A DNA stretch of 42,340 nucleotides from Clostridia bacterium (GCA_017546665.1 JAFYSE010000009.1:1-42340), one strand, 5' to 3'; numbered from the stretch's first letter, positions 32,694 to 40,332 are shown. The notes: a model not told the origin generated them from the sequence alone. Program-made: numbers and translations.

Positions 32694-33098
32694 CTATATC
32701 TTTTTTGATATTTCATAGTAAAACTGCTGCCTTTTCTTGATATACTCATTCTTGTTGCAAGGCATACCGCGCTGTAAAAGCTGAAACACAGTAAGGCCTT
32801 GCGTGACTCCAAGGATGATATAGTCCTTAAGATCCTTGTCTATTTTTTTTGCTGTATCTTCTAAGAGCTCTATCTTTCTTTCGAGCTCTTTTATCCTGAT
32901 TGCTATATCTGCCGTGATATCACTTCTTGCAGAATTTTGTACCCGGTCATTTTCATAGGCTATTGACCTATTTGTATCGGGAAGTAATTTAAGCTCTGCT
33001 ACCCATAAAGGATACCTAAGGCACCAATGGATAGCCGTTATATAATCTTCTTTTGGAACAAAAAATTTGCTTCGCTTACTTGGCGTTTTATACTTCAT
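32694..33098 (-). CDS. ArpU/RinA-like late-transcription regulator candidate
   Basis: A 134-aa protein with GGGGGAG before the start, overlapping the previous gene by 11 nt. The pattern YITAIHWCLRYPLWVAEL, then SARSDITADIAIR, a long helix KIELLEDTAKKIDKDL, and YIILGVTQGLTVFQLLQRGMPC followed by KRQQFYYEISKK, matches the sigma-region-4-like regulators that Firmicutes phages place at the end of the early region. These switch on late genes. Here it could act on the late promoter expected near 24000. Assignment is from pattern memory. Confidence 0.62.
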   Translation of the reverse strand: MKYKTPSKRSKFFVPKEDYITAIHWCLRYPLWVAELKLLPDTNRSIAYENDRVQNSARSDITADIAIRIKELERKIELLEDTAKKIDKDLKDYIILGVTQGLTVFQLLQRGMPCNKNEYIKKRQQFYYEISKKI

Positions 33099-33336
33099 CT
33101 GCTCCCCCGTTCATTTTGGCGATATTACCGCCAGCATCTAAAAGCATCCTCACAAGCGTTTCTTTAGCAAATACGTTGCCTTCATTTTCTTTTGAAAAAC
33201 GGTCAATCTCATTCATGTATTTTTGCCATAATTCATCATCATGCGCAGATTGTCCCGCAAACTGTATCATTTTTAGGATCTTCCACGCTTCCGAATATGG
33301 CCCATAGATTTTTACTTTAAACTCTTCAGTATTCAT
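33088..33336 (-). CDS. 82-aa protein of unknown function
   Basis: AAGGGAG lies very close to the ATG. The N-terminus (EFKVKIYGPYSEAWKILKMIQF) is beta then helix. The remainder is helical and acidic with ERFSK-type residues and RMLLDAGGNIAK. No motif recognised. It is tightly packed between the helicase gene and the regulator gene and is read with them. Confidence 0.58.
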   Translation of the reverse strand: MNTEEFKVKIYGPYSEAWKILKMIQFAGQSAHDDELWQKYMNEIDRFSKENEGNVFAKETLVRMLLDAGGNIAKMNGGADEV

Positions 33337-33347
33337 CGACTCCCTTC

Positions 33348-34616
33348 TTAATCAAATTCAAAAGGTATCTCCATATCCTCTGTGGCATCCTCAAAGTCAT
33401 TTTCGTAAAACAGCATCTTGCTTCCGTCAAATTTAAGCTGCTGCCTTGAATTGCCTGTCTGTCTGCCTTTTTCTATTTTTATCATCTTGGTCTGGCTGTC
33501 TTCCTTGTTAGGGTTCCACAGCATTATGATTGTTGAGGCGTCCTGTTCAATGTCTCCGGCTTCTCTAAGCTCTGCCATAGACGGCTCTTTGTCCTTGTTC
33601 ATTTCGCTCATTCTGTTAAGCTGCGACAAAGCAAAAACAGGAATGTTATTTTCCATCCCTATACGCTTTAACCCCCTGCTTATAGCTCCGACTTCTTCAC
33701 GCCTATTTGCACGTACCCTATCGGGAGTTACAAGCTGAAGATAATCAACAAATATAGCTTTAAATCTATGCTTCTTTTGTGCCGCTCTTATATCCCTTAC
33801 CCTGAAGTTTCCATCGTAGATATAAAGATTGTCTTCCTGCATCAAAAGGTCATTGCCCTTGTCGAACTTTTCCTTCTCGTCTCCAAGAAAGTTTGTCGCG
33901 TTTCTTATGCGCTTCATGTTTATACCGCTCGCACTTGCAACGGCTCTTTCATACATCTGCTTTTCAGTCATTTCAAGATTGAAATACGCGGTCTTAAGGC
34001 CGTTTCTTCCAAAGCGTCTTGCTATCTGAAGAGCGAGTGCACTTTTACCTACAGATGGTCTTGCGGCAATGATGATAAGGTCGCCACTGTCAAAAGTGCC
34101 TATATTATCATCAATGCTTGATATCCCGGTGTCGTAGATTATTTCCTTGTCCCTAAAGTAATCACCGCGATACTTTACAAGTTCTGACATTTTGACGGCC
34201 TCTTTACTCTTAGTTTCTTTTATCCCGTCAAAATCATCTGTTAACTCGTCAAGCACAGAATCCACATTATCCGGCGTAAGCTCCACACGCTCTAGGATCT
34301 TTTTAGCCTTACTTGCCCTAAATTTTTTTCTAAGCTCCTTGCAACAATACTCGTCGCTTATTGAAGCATCCTTTGAGTCGATGATATCTGCAAGAAATTC
34401 ATTCACCTGCACTAAGGACATATAGGGCGTAACGAGTGCCTTAGCAATCCTTAGTGTGTTTATCTCAAGTCCCTTGTCGTCAAGCGCTCTGCAATGCTCA
34501 AATATTTGTCTGTATATGCCAGTGCTAAACATATATCCTTCAACGTCAAGACCCGATACACACTCAGGCTCAAGAAGTATCGATGCAATTAAGTTTTTCT
34601 CAACGTCAACCTGCAT
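33348..34616 (-). CDS. DnaB-type replicative helicase
   Basis: A 422-aa hexameric 5-prime to 3-prime helicase for phage replication. The N-terminal domain is helical (1-130). The RecA-like domain has Walker A ARPSVGKS (185-192), Walker B FVDYLQL (289-295), ALSQLNR (about 326-332) and LREAGDIEQDA, all DnaB signatures. The length is near that of Firmicutes phage DnaB-like helicases. It overlaps the loader gene by 11 nt, with GAGAGGTG upstream. It works with the loader candidate and probably on forks begun by Rep or the DUF6291-like protein. Confidence 0.93.
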   Translation of the reverse strand: MQVDVEKNLIASILLEPECVSGLDVEGYMFSTGIYRQIFEHCRALDDKGLEINTLRIAKALVTPYMSLVQVNEFLADIIDSKDASISDEYCCKELRKKFRASKAKKILERVELTPDNVDSVLDELTDDFDGIKETKSKEAVKMSELVKYRGDYFRDKEIIYDTGISSIDDNIGTFDSGDLIIIAARPSVGKSALALQIARRFGRNGLKTAYFNLEMTEKQMYERAVASASGINMKRIRNATNFLGDEKEKFDKGNDLLMQEDNLYIYDGNFRVRDIRAAQKKHRFKAIFVDYLQLVTPDRVRANRREEVGAISRGLKRIGMENNIPVFALSQLNRMSEMNKDKEPSMAELREAGDIEQDASTIIMLWNPNKEDSQTKMIKIEKGRQTGNSRQQLKFDGSKMLFYENDFEDATEDMEIPFEFD

Positions 34617-35085
34617 TTTTACTGCACCTCTCAGAACAATCTTTTAGCAACTCGACAAAAGAGATATTTTTATCGCCCTCGCTTATCTGCTTATTCGCAA
34701 AGTTCACGATAGCTGAACAAATATCCTCCACAAAGTTAAGCCTGTTATTTCTAGGCTCGCCGTTTATGACCCGTAAAAAGACAAGAAACTCGTCCATGTT
34801 CCTATCAATCCCAAGGGCGTTAATGGCTCTTAGATAACACTCTCTCGCCTTTTCCATGATCTGCTTGTTTTCAAGCTCAATATCCCTGCAATAGCGCCTT
34901 ACAGTCGCTATGCTAGGTGCAAATTCTTCGTTCCTTATCACCTCGTCAATCGCTCGCTCAAATACCTTACTGTCGTAGGATTTAAACACATCGACCCACA
35001 TGTTGAAGATAGTCTGCGAGACTGTAAATTTATCAAAAAACAAGTTCAGCTTTTCAAGCTGTAGCTTGATTTCGTCTCTCGTCAT
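34606..35085 (-). CDS. Helicase loader / G39P-like inhibitor candidate
   Basis: AGGAGGGG supports the ATG at 35085 rather than a start ten codons earlier. The 159-aa protein opens TRDEIKLQLEKLNLFF, then WVDVFKSYDSKVFERAIDEVIRNEEFAPSIATVRRY, the helical pattern of the SPP1 G39P family, which delivers and restrains the DnaB-type helicase. It lies directly before the helicase gene with overlap, which fits. No ATPase motif is present, so it is not a DnaC-type loader. Confidence 0.72.
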   Translation of the reverse strand: MTRDEIKLQLEKLNLFFDKFTVSQTIFNMWVDVFKSYDSKVFERAIDEVIRNEEFAPSIATVRRYCRDIELENKQIMEKARECYLRAINALGIDRNMDEFLVFLRVINGEPRNNRLNFVEDICSAIVNFANKQISEGDKNISFVELLKDCSERCSKNAG

Positions 35086-35096
35086 AGGCTCCCCTC

Positions 35097-35804
35097 CTAC
35101 CTGATATGCGACCAATCATTAGCCGCTTTGGGCGGGCCATTCCTTTTTAGCCAGTCCCAAACAACGCCCTGGTAGTTTGCCCCCATAGACGACCTTATTA
35201 CGGCCGCGACTTTCTCGGCCCCGTAAATTTCTGCATTATTCTCAACTTGCGTCAAAAAGTTAGCAAGACCCGTACTTTTGTAGCCTTGTTTTTTCTCAGC
35301 CTTGTATTTAAGCCACTGAAGCACAGCTTCTTTAAGCGGCGGCTTGAAATTCCTTTCGTCCACAAGCTCTGAAGGTTTCTTTGGGGTCACTTTCTCCCCT
35401 GTAAGGGGGGTAAGGGGGGTTATCTTTTTATCATTTTCATTATCATTTACATTAGGTTCGGGGTTGGTTTCTCCTTGGTTATCGTTTGGTTTTGTTTTGG
35501 TTTCGGTTTGGTTATTGTTTGATTTCACTTTGGTTTCGTTTTGGTTTTCTTTTGGTTCTTCTTTGGTTTCTTTTTGGTTAGCTGGTCTGCCACCTTTAAG
35601 CCCATTAGTATACCTTCTTGTATTTGCATCTATCTGTGGTTTCATGGACAAAAATAAAGCCTTTATTATTCCGTCCATCTCTATAACTTCGCCGTCAAGG
35701 GCATACCTTGCAATGGCGTCAAGACAATCTGCTTTCTGCTCTTTATCTAAACATGAAATTGATTCAAAAAAGCTTCTGTAAAAAACGAAACTATCTCTCT
35801 CCAT
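35097..35804 (-). CDS. DUF6291-like replication-initiation protein with repeat linker
   Basis: CAGGGGG precedes the ATG at 35804. Residues 1-75 (ERDSFVFYRSFFESISCLDK) are the DUF6291-type domain seen in Firmicutes phage replication modules. Residues about 80-125 are a low-complexity Asn/Gln/Glu/Thr/Lys linker encoded by degenerate tandem repeats. Residues about 145-225 form a second helical domain (KEAVLQWLKYKAEKKQGY, FLTQVENNAEIYGAEKVAAVI). The layout, a winged-helix-like N domain then a linker then a helical C domain, resembles DnaD-type phage initiators. It ends WSHIR just before the loader start. Confidence 0.72.
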   Translation of the reverse strand: MERDSFVFYRSFFESISCLDKEQKADCLDAIARYALDGEVIEMDGIIKALFLSMKPQIDANTRRYTNGLKGGRPANQKETKEEPKENQNETKVKSNNNQTETKTKPNDNQGETNPEPNVNDNENDKKITPLTPLTGEKVTPKKPSELVDERNFKPPLKEAVLQWLKYKAEKKQGYKSTGLANFLTQVENNAEIYGAEKVAAVIRSSMGANYQGVVWDWLKRNGPPKAANDWSHIR

Positions 35805-35817
35805 TCGCATCCCCCTG

Positions 35818-36237
35818 TTAGATGGCCTCATGGACATATAGATGCACATAAGGATTTATGGCATATTCTTTTTCAGCGGTTACTTTTACAATCTGTGAGT
35901 CGTCTTCCCATGCAAGACCGTTTAAAGCATCGAGAACAGCTTTTTGCATATTATCAATGTCGGGTTTTTTAGTAGGTTTAATTGCCCCCTCAAGCATCAC
36001 CTTAACCCTTTTCTTTGATGTACTCTTTGGAATCGGCATCCCAAAAATGAGATTAACTACAAGCGGTACATCTTTATCAAATTTCTCCACTTTTACGTGG
36101 GATAAAAAATAGTCTGATATCTTTTCCTCATAATCCTTTGTTTTTTTTGGAGTGTAGGCCTTCTTCCTTTTTCTAGAAAAGCCGGGTCTTTGTTTTGGCT
36201 CAGGCTTTATAGGAATTGTCAAAGAGAACTTCCTCAT
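35818..36237 (-). CDS. RusA-like Holliday junction resolvase
   Basis: A 139-aa dimeric endonuclease that cuts four-way junctions. KPDIDNMQKAVLDALNG at 91-107 followed by WEDDSQIV at 110-117 gives the invariant acidic residues (Asp 93, 95 and 112/113). The N-terminal TIPIKPEPKQRPG and SRKRKKAY are the family's DNA-contact region. AAAGGAGG gives a firm start. Preceded by a hairpin at 36250-36274 and the non-coding gap. Confidence 0.93.
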   Translation of the reverse strand: MRKFSLTIPIKPEPKQRPGFSRKRKKAYTPKKTKDYEEKISDYFLSHVKVEKFDKDVPLVVNLIFGMPIPKSTSKKRVKVMLEGAIKPTKKPDIDNMQKAVLDALNGLAWEDDSQIVKVTAEKEYAINPYVHLYVHEAI

Positions 36238-36249
36238 AATCCTCCTTTC

Positions 36250-36274
36250 ACCCCTGCCCTGATATGACAGGGGT
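36250..36274 (-). promoter_or_regulatory. Hairpin directly before the rusA ribosome site
   Basis: Arms ACCCCTG/CAGGGGT with an 11-nt loop stand four bases before AAAGGAGG. It may tune translation of the resolvase or end the leader of an upstream RNA. Confidence 0.5.
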
Positions 36275-36526
36275 TGACCTTCACAAAGTCTTTTATGTGA
36301 TAAATTCCCAAGACTTTAAAGAGAAGTTACAACCCTTTTATAAAATAAGCGGCTTCGGGTCTTTTCCCGGCGCGTGACTACGTTCATCAGCCAGTCGTTA
36401 CTTGGGAGCGATCCAAGAACGCCTTGAAATATTCCTGCAAAGTGTGCGACCACATGAAACCTTTACCTTATTAGGTGCCCTCTGAGATGATGTTATCCGG
36501 CTTGTTCTCATCCCTTTGCTTGCCGC
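36275..36526 (-). other. Gap between HNH gene and rusA: possible structured leader or short frame
   Basis: About 250 bases without a convincing gene. The best frame is 36316-36453 (GTG start, 45 codons, ending RRLFYKRVVTSL after an Arg-rich stretch), with AAAGG six bases upstream. Shorter ATG frames in other phases overlap it. Several complementary GC-rich segments (near 36350-36420) suggest an RNA structure. No known riboswitch was recognised. Confidence 0.35.
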
Positions 36527-36829
36527 CTATTTCCACTTGTTATATATAAAATCTTTTTCGTCCCAGTCCTTATAAATGGATTTAACGTAGTTAACAGCCT
36601 TTTCTTTAAAAAGCTTGCTCGCCTGCCCGTTATCCATCTGAAAGTGACATTTAGGACATACAGTAACTAAGTTTTGTTCAACTCCAAGTCCTCCCTGCGA
36701 CCTGTTGATTATATGCGCTTCGCCTCTTGCATTTGGCGACCCACAAAAGATACATCTGTGGTTATCCCTTTTTTCAACTGCTTCTCTGACCTTCTGGGGT
36801 ATCGCTACTTCCTTTGTCCGTCTGTGCAT
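36527..36829 (-). CDS. HNH endonuclease
   Basis: A 100-aa nuclease. The pattern RCIFCG (C26, C29), GEAHII (H39), EQNLV (N53) and CPKCH (C58, C61, H62) is the HNH beta-beta-alpha-metal fold with a zinc ribbon. The C-terminal tail is helical (AVNYVKSIYKDWDEKDF). It starts inside the end of the NinB-like gene (56 nt overlap) with a weak ribosome site. HNH proteins in this place serve recombination or packaging. Which one is not decided here. Confidence 0.85.
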   Translation of the reverse strand: MHRRTKEVAIPQKVREAVEKRDNHRCIFCGSPNARGEAHIINRSQGGLGVEQNLVTVCPKCHFQMDNGQASKLFKEKAVNYVKSIYKDWDEKDFIYNKWK

Positions 36830-37328
36830 TCTTCTTCTGCCCCCACAACTGGTTCATTCGCGCTATCTCGTCGGGAGTGGCCGTTTCTATATCCTGGGCG
36901 GCGCACTCTTCGACAGTTCCTTTGATTAAAAGGGCCATTTCAGCCGAATTTAGGTCACTAGACCCCCGATACACGCGGTAAAAGTACACATTCTTTCCGT
37001 TCTCTTCGCTTATCCTGATACACTTTGTATGTATCGTCTCAAGCTCCATCATGTACTCTTCAGGTGCATTTGTCTTATAGATAAGCGGCGTATCATCCGG
37101 CAGATAAAAAATCTGTCCATAGCTTGCTATAAGATAGTTCTTACAGTAAGCCATTGAAACATTCAGCTTTTGCCGCAGTTTATCGCATAGCACATGGAAG
37201 TATGCGTTTGCATCAAGTGACCTTTTCTTTACGTCCTTGTGAAGCGTAAGATCATAGACGGCCTCTTTATCTCCTGCGCTCATTAGGAAGGTAATAATAT
37301 CAATCGGCTTTCCTGTTACCTTGTCCAC
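36774..37328 (-). CDS. NinB-like recombination protein
   Basis: A 184-aa protein with a GTG start at 37328 and GGAGAG upstream. KKRSLDANAYFHVLCDKLRQKL (split as KRSLDANAYFHVLCDKL), then MAYCKNYLIASYGQIFYL, FYRVYRGSSDLNSAEMALLI and GTVEECAAQDIETATPDEI form a pattern seen in Firmicutes phages beside single-strand annealing genes. I equate it with the NinB/Orf family, which helps load recombinase on DNA. It overlaps the annealase by 29 nt and the HNH gene by 56 nt. Confidence 0.68.
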   Translation of the reverse strand: MDKVTGKPIDIITFLMSAGDKEAVYDLTLHKDVKKRSLDANAYFHVLCDKLRQKLNVSMAYCKNYLIASYGQIFYLPDDTPLIYKTNAPEEYMMELETIHTKCIRISEENGKNVYFYRVYRGSSDLNSAEMALLIKGTVEECAAQDIETATPDEIARMNQLWGQKKNAQTDKGSSDTPEGQRSS

Positions 37329-37950
37329 TTACTAACTCTCCGTACTTTTCAGTCAAGGCATGAATCATCTTAGCCGCCTGTAGTTCCGTAAGATGATCCC
37401 AGTCTGTGCCGTTTGTTTCAAGCCACTTTGGGATATCAAGGTGGAACTTCTTAGCGTAGTTGTTTATGATATCCACTTTCGCATCAAAAGCCACCTTGTT
37501 ATCAAACTCAGGTATATCATTTTCAAAGTTCCTAGCGTCCTCTTCTTTAAGCCAAAGGTCAAACCCAAGGCCCGTATTTATGGCAACGCACTTCACAAAT
37601 GCCCTGCACATGGACGTCCAAACTCTGTTTTGGTTCATGGAATTATCTTTTACGGGGTTCTTCCCATTCATAACAGGTGTTTGCATGTAGTATTCGTTAT
37701 CATCGATAACAACCTTTATTCTCGTTTCATAGCACCTGTTAGTGTTTTTTGTGTCCGTAAAGACAACATCAGTCATTCGTAGACTGTTACCCGTCTTTTC
37801 ATCCGGGATTGGTTCAAAGTACACTCTCTCTGCTCCGTTTTCCCTTAAAAGGTCGATGCACTTCGCCCAGTTAAGATAGTCAAAGCCGTCTCTCTTATCC
37901 GTGTACTTCGAGACGTCTATCTTTCTTAGTTCGTCGTATGGCTTAAGCAT
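37300..37950 (-). CDS. DUF1071/Sak3-like single-strand annealing protein
   Basis: GGAGG precedes the ATG. The 216-aa protein contains DYLNWAKCIDLLRENGAERVYF near residue 24, TRIKVVIDDNEYYMQTPVM in the middle and RVWTSMCRAFVKCVAINTGLGFDLW near 110-135. These are the marks of the DUF1071 (Sak3) family, a Rad52-like group that anneals complementary single strands. Its neighbours (NinB-like protein, HNH, RusA) form a complete phage recombination set. The C-terminal region is helical. Confidence 0.78.
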   Translation of the reverse strand: MLKPYDELRKIDVSKYTDKRDGFDYLNWAKCIDLLRENGAERVYFEPIPDEKTGNSLRMTDVVFTDTKNTNRCYETRIKVVIDDNEYYMQTPVMNGKNPVKDNSMNQNRVWTSMCRAFVKCVAINTGLGFDLWLKEEDARNFENDIPEFDNKVAFDAKVDIINNYAKKFHLDIPKWLETNGTDWDHLTELQAAKMIHALTEKYGELVSGQGNRKAD

Positions 37951-38144
37951 GGGGGCGCCTCCTTCTCCAAAAGCCCCTCAATATTCATTCCCGCAACAGC
38001 CAATATCTCTTCTACATCTTCACCGTCGATAAAACAGTGAAGATTATCGTTGTTCATCCTCTTAGCCTTAAGTGCCAAAAGCTCAAGTGCTGCCCTCATT
38101 CTTTCAAGTGACCCGTTAGTGATCTCAAGCATACTATTTTCCAT
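37926..38144 (-). CDS. 72-aa helical protein of unknown function
   Basis: GAGGTAAAGG precedes the ATG. The sequence has a helix (LERMRAALELLALKAKRMN), a short turn (NLHCFIDGEDVEEIL) and a second helix (AVAGMNIEGLLE). It overlaps the annealase start by 25 nt and the transglycosylase gene by 11 nt, so it is part of the same transcript. No domain recognised. Confidence 0.6.
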   Translation of the reverse strand: MENSMLEITNGSLERMRAALELLALKAKRMNNDNLHCFIDGEDVEEILAVAGMNIEGLLEKEAPPCLSHTTN

Positions 38145-38658
38145 CCTTTACCTCGTGCTTCTTGTGGAGCTCTTCAAGTTCATAGCTCTTATCAAGAATT
38201 GCATTTGCATAGTTACATAAAACGCCGCTTTTTTCGTATTCTCTTACGGCGCTATAGTTACCTGAATAGATGGCAAGTACAGGCCCGTTGTCTTCGTACT
38301 CGTCGTACAGTTCCTTTAACAAGTCGGCCGCAACTATGATGTTTTTTAAAGGATCAAGCATATCTTCTTCAGTCCATCCATATTTTAGGATGCGCTTTTT
38401 GTGGACTTTTACGTTAATCTGCATTACTCCGTAACATTGTCCATTTTTTGAATCTGGAAAAAACCGCGACTCGTGGTAAGCAATCGCTTCTAGAACTTCC
38501 GGGCAGATATCAAAAGCATTTCCTGCAAGCTCAAAGTAGTAGATCATATCTCCCGGTACATCTTCCGCCGTGTTTATACTCCCGGCGGGTACCTCATAAG
38601 CGTTTATTGGTTGGCTGAATGCCAAAATTAAGAACATGATAGAAAAAAATTTTTTCAA
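38134..38658 (-). CDS. Secreted lytic transglycosylase (SLT-type)
   Basis: The best start is TTG at 38658, overlapping the repressor stop as TTGA. It gives a signal peptide with KKFFSIMFLILAF and cleavage after INA at residue 20. A later ATG at 38637 would remove the basic N-region. The SLT domain has the catalytic Glu in AYHESRF (E63), YGVMQIN at 76-82, and a downstream IYSGNYSAV that parallels the NxYNxG motif. It cleaves peptidoglycan, so it may help virus or plasmid DNA cross the wall, or act in exclusion. Its position in the early region, apart from the lysis genes, argues against simple host lysis. Confidence 0.82.
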   Translation of the reverse strand: MKKFFSIMFLILAFSQPINAYEVPAGSINTAEDVPGDMIYYFELAGNAFDICPEVLEAIAYHESRFFPDSKNGQCYGVMQINVKVHKKRILKYGWTEEDMLDPLKNIIVAADLLKELYDEYEDNGPVLAIYSGNYSAVREYEKSGVLCNYANAILDKSYELEELHKKHEVKDGK

Positions 38659-38894
38659 TAGATTGGCCCGTCAAGTACATCTGACTGGCTTTTTTCAGGC
38701 GTATACTCACAGAGCTTGTCCATTGGGCACTCAAGTATATGCGCTAATGCGGCAAGTGTGGAAACCCTGATGTCTCTTGCAGCCCCGTTTTCAATTTGCG
38801 ATATAACAGTTCTGCTAACGCCGCTTTTCTTCACAAGTGTGCTCTGCTTCATCCCCTTTTTCAGCCTGAGCTCCTTGACCTTGAATTCAAACAT
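38655..38894 (-). CDS. XRE/Cro-type transcriptional regulator
   Basis: A 79-aa protein whose residues 8-62 form the HTH_3 fold: LRLKKGMKQSTLVKKSGVS, RTVISQIENGAARDI and STLAALAHILECPMDKL. A short polar tail follows. AAAGG lies upstream. It is the first gene of the replication-recombination operon and is coupled to the transglycosylase. It may be the phage repressor or a copy-control regulator. Operators for it were not identified, although the nearby 12-bp repeats are a candidate. Confidence 0.85.
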   Translation of the reverse strand: MFEFKVKELRLKKGMKQSTLVKKSGVSRTVISQIENGAARDIRVSTLAALAHILECPMDKLCEYTPEKSQSDVLDGPIY

Positions 38895-38995
38895 ACTTTT
38901 GCCTTTCTCAAAGCCCGTTTTTTGGTACGTACAAATTATCTGAATAAAGTATAAAAAAAAAAAAAAAAACCGTCAACAATTACAAACGGATAAAA

Positions 38996-39034
38996 TAAAA
39001 AAAAGAGCTATCGGATTTCCAAAAGCTCTTTTTT
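38996..39034. terminator. Bidirectional terminator downstream of rep
   Basis: Arms AAAAGAGCT and AGCTCTTTT around 14 bases have A runs on one side and T runs on the other. It lies between the rep gene and the repressor operon, next to the 12-bp repeat array. Confidence 0.7.
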
Positions 39035-39094
39035 ATTGGGTCATTTATTGGGTCATTTATTGGGTCATTTATTGGGTCACGCTGACCCAATAAA
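39033..39094. repeat. 12-bp direct repeats, four copies plus one inverted
   Basis: TTATTGGGTCAT starts at 39033, 39045, 39057 and 39069 (last copy ends in C). TGACCCAATAAA at 39083-39094 is the inverted partner of the last, with CGC between. Exact 12-bp spacing places the sites on nearly the same face of the helix. They lie between the terminator and a Rep-type iteron, so they could be a second protein-binding array. Confidence 0.85.
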
Positions 39095-39113
39095 AATTCA
39101 TTGTCAGAAAATT

Positions 39114-39133
39114 ACTTATAACATTTTGACGGT
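39114..39133 (-). repeat. Isolated iteron copy beyond the 3-prime end of rep
   Basis: ACTTATAACATTTTGACGGT is the reverse complement of the origin iteron. It stands next to the stop of rep, about 960 bp from the main array. Rep bound here and at the origin could loop or pair molecules. Confidence 0.8.
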
Positions 39134-39141
39134 CGTAAGTA

Positions 39142-40002
39142 TTATTTTTTGTTTTTTGACGGGATAACAGGGACTTCTTGTGAATAATCTTTTTTATCTT
39201 CAATTTCAGGATCAAACATTGACATTTGCCCTTTACATTGCTTATTTTTCGTATTTATCATATCTATATTTTCATAATAAGCAACCATTTTATCATCAAG
39301 CTTTTTCTTTTTTATTTTAAAAACTATGCTTGTTACTTTTCCGCCCCTTCCGCTCTTTTTGGCTTCATAGGATGCTGCGAGGTCGGTTAGAATATTTATT
39401 TCTTTTATAGCTCCGTCAAGGACTCTTTGTTTTAAATTTCCAAAAGATTTATATTTTTCAGCGTCAAGAAGCATTTTTATTTCATCAATTTTAAATTCTT
39501 TCTCGCATTGGTAAGAGTAAGACTTAAAAAGTTCATATAAACGAATTGAATACTTTGATTTAAGATTGATTATGTTCCATAGCTCATATTTTGTATATTT
39601 GCTTTCGGCTCCTATTTCCAGCAGGTATTTTTTTAATGCACTATGCAACATCACAGTGATAGTTCCGAGGCTTGTATTATAGCTTGATTCCGAGAATACA
39701 CGAAAAGTTGGGTAAATTTCATCTTTGAACTTTATGCATCGTACAGTTTTTGAGTCAAAAGACTCTGCCATTTTTTTAAAATCCCTATATACATTGCGCT
39801 TGTCTAAGCCGCAAACTTCTGCAAAATCACTTCCCGATATTGTGTACTTTTGTAATTCTTTGTCAGTTGGTTTTATTTTTGAGATAACAAAACATAAGAA
39901 TTTCATCTCTTCCATTGTCAGGTTGTAAGATGCGCATTGTATGAGCTCATTTTCTTTTACAACAAGCAAGGATCTAGCGTCACGTATATCTTTATTTTCC
40001 AC
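39142..40002 (-). CDS. Plasmid replication initiator, Rep_3-like
   Basis: The GTG at 40002 with AAAGGGG upstream is preferred over an ATG at 40068 that lies inside the promoter, giving 286 aa. The N-terminal winged helix includes ASYNLTMEEMKFLCFVISKI and ISGSDFAEVCGLDKRNVYRDFKK. The second winged helix includes YTKYELWNIINLKSKYSIRLYELFKSY, the classic Rep_3 RLYxL motif, then FKIDEIKMLLD. It binds the iterons upstream of its own gene to start replication, and its promoter lies just beside the first iteron, so it is likely autoregulated. The C-terminal tail is charged. Confidence 0.88.
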   Translation of the reverse strand: MENKDIRDARSLLVVKENELIQCASYNLTMEEMKFLCFVISKIKPTDKELQKYTISGSDFAEVCGLDKRNVYRDFKKMAESFDSKTVRCIKFKDEIYPTFRVFSESSYNTSLGTITVMLHSALKKYLLEIGAESKYTKYELWNIINLKSKYSIRLYELFKSYSYQCEKEFKIDEIKMLLDAEKYKSFGNLKQRVLDGAIKEINILTDLAASYEAKKSGRGGKVTSIVFKIKKKKLDDKMVAYYENIDMINTKNKQCKGQMSMFDPEIEDKKDYSQEVPVIPSKNKK

Positions 40003-40053
40003 AAGAAGTCCCCTTTGAGAGTTTTTATAACATCGTCTACGTGTTTTGTTATA

Positions 40054-40082
40054 ACTATACAAGAACATGTTGTCTCATGCAA
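40054..40082 (-). promoter_or_regulatory. Promoter of rep
   Basis: On the minus strand, TTGCAT and TATAGT are separated by exactly 17 bases. The predicted transcript would start near 40047, which excludes the ATG at 40068 as start and supports the GTG. The first iteron begins 14 bases beyond the -35, where Rep binding could control transcription. Confidence 0.75.
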
Positions 40083-40095
40083 GAAAAAGTTATCC

Positions 40096-40200
40096 ACCGT
40101 CAAAATGTTATAAGTTCAGAACAAAAAAAGTTATCCACCGTCAAAATGTTATAAGTTCACCGTCAAAATGTTATAAGTAACCGTCAAAATGTTATAAGTT
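40096..40200 (+). repeat. Origin iterons (four direct copies) with DnaA-box-like sites
   Basis: ACCGTCAAAATGTTATAAGT occurs at 40096, 40137, 40159 and 40180, the last three spaced 21-22 bp. TTATCCACC at 40090-40098 and 40131-40139 differs from the DnaA-box consensus TTATNCACA only at its last base and overlaps the start of two iterons. This is a typical iteron origin. Confidence 0.9.
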
Positions 40201-40240
40201 AAATTGCGAACCCCCGCAAATACTGGCTTTGGCAGGCCCT

Positions 40241-40332
40241 TAATTATTAATTATATAAACTAACATATATGATATATATAATATTAATAATATATATATT
40301 AATTAATATTAATTAACTATGTATATTAATAT
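40241..40332. other. AT-rich duplex-unwinding region of the origin
   Basis: About 90 bases consisting almost entirely of A and T, with palindromic TTAATTAATATTAATTAA-like runs. It lies between direct iterons (ending at 40200) and the inverted iteron at 40404, which is where strand opening is expected. A second function as a protein site is possible. Confidence 0.7.

Noticed and set aside
35344..35781. Plus-strand frame of 145 codons opposite the DUF6291-like gene
   Set aside because: It is produced by the low-complexity repeats of the real minus-strand gene, and its product is Ser/Val/Phe-rich with no ribosome site.
39142..40068. Rep start at the ATG at 40068
   Set aside because: That ATG lies upstream of the predicted transcription start and inside the promoter. 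The GTG at 40002 has a good ribosome site.
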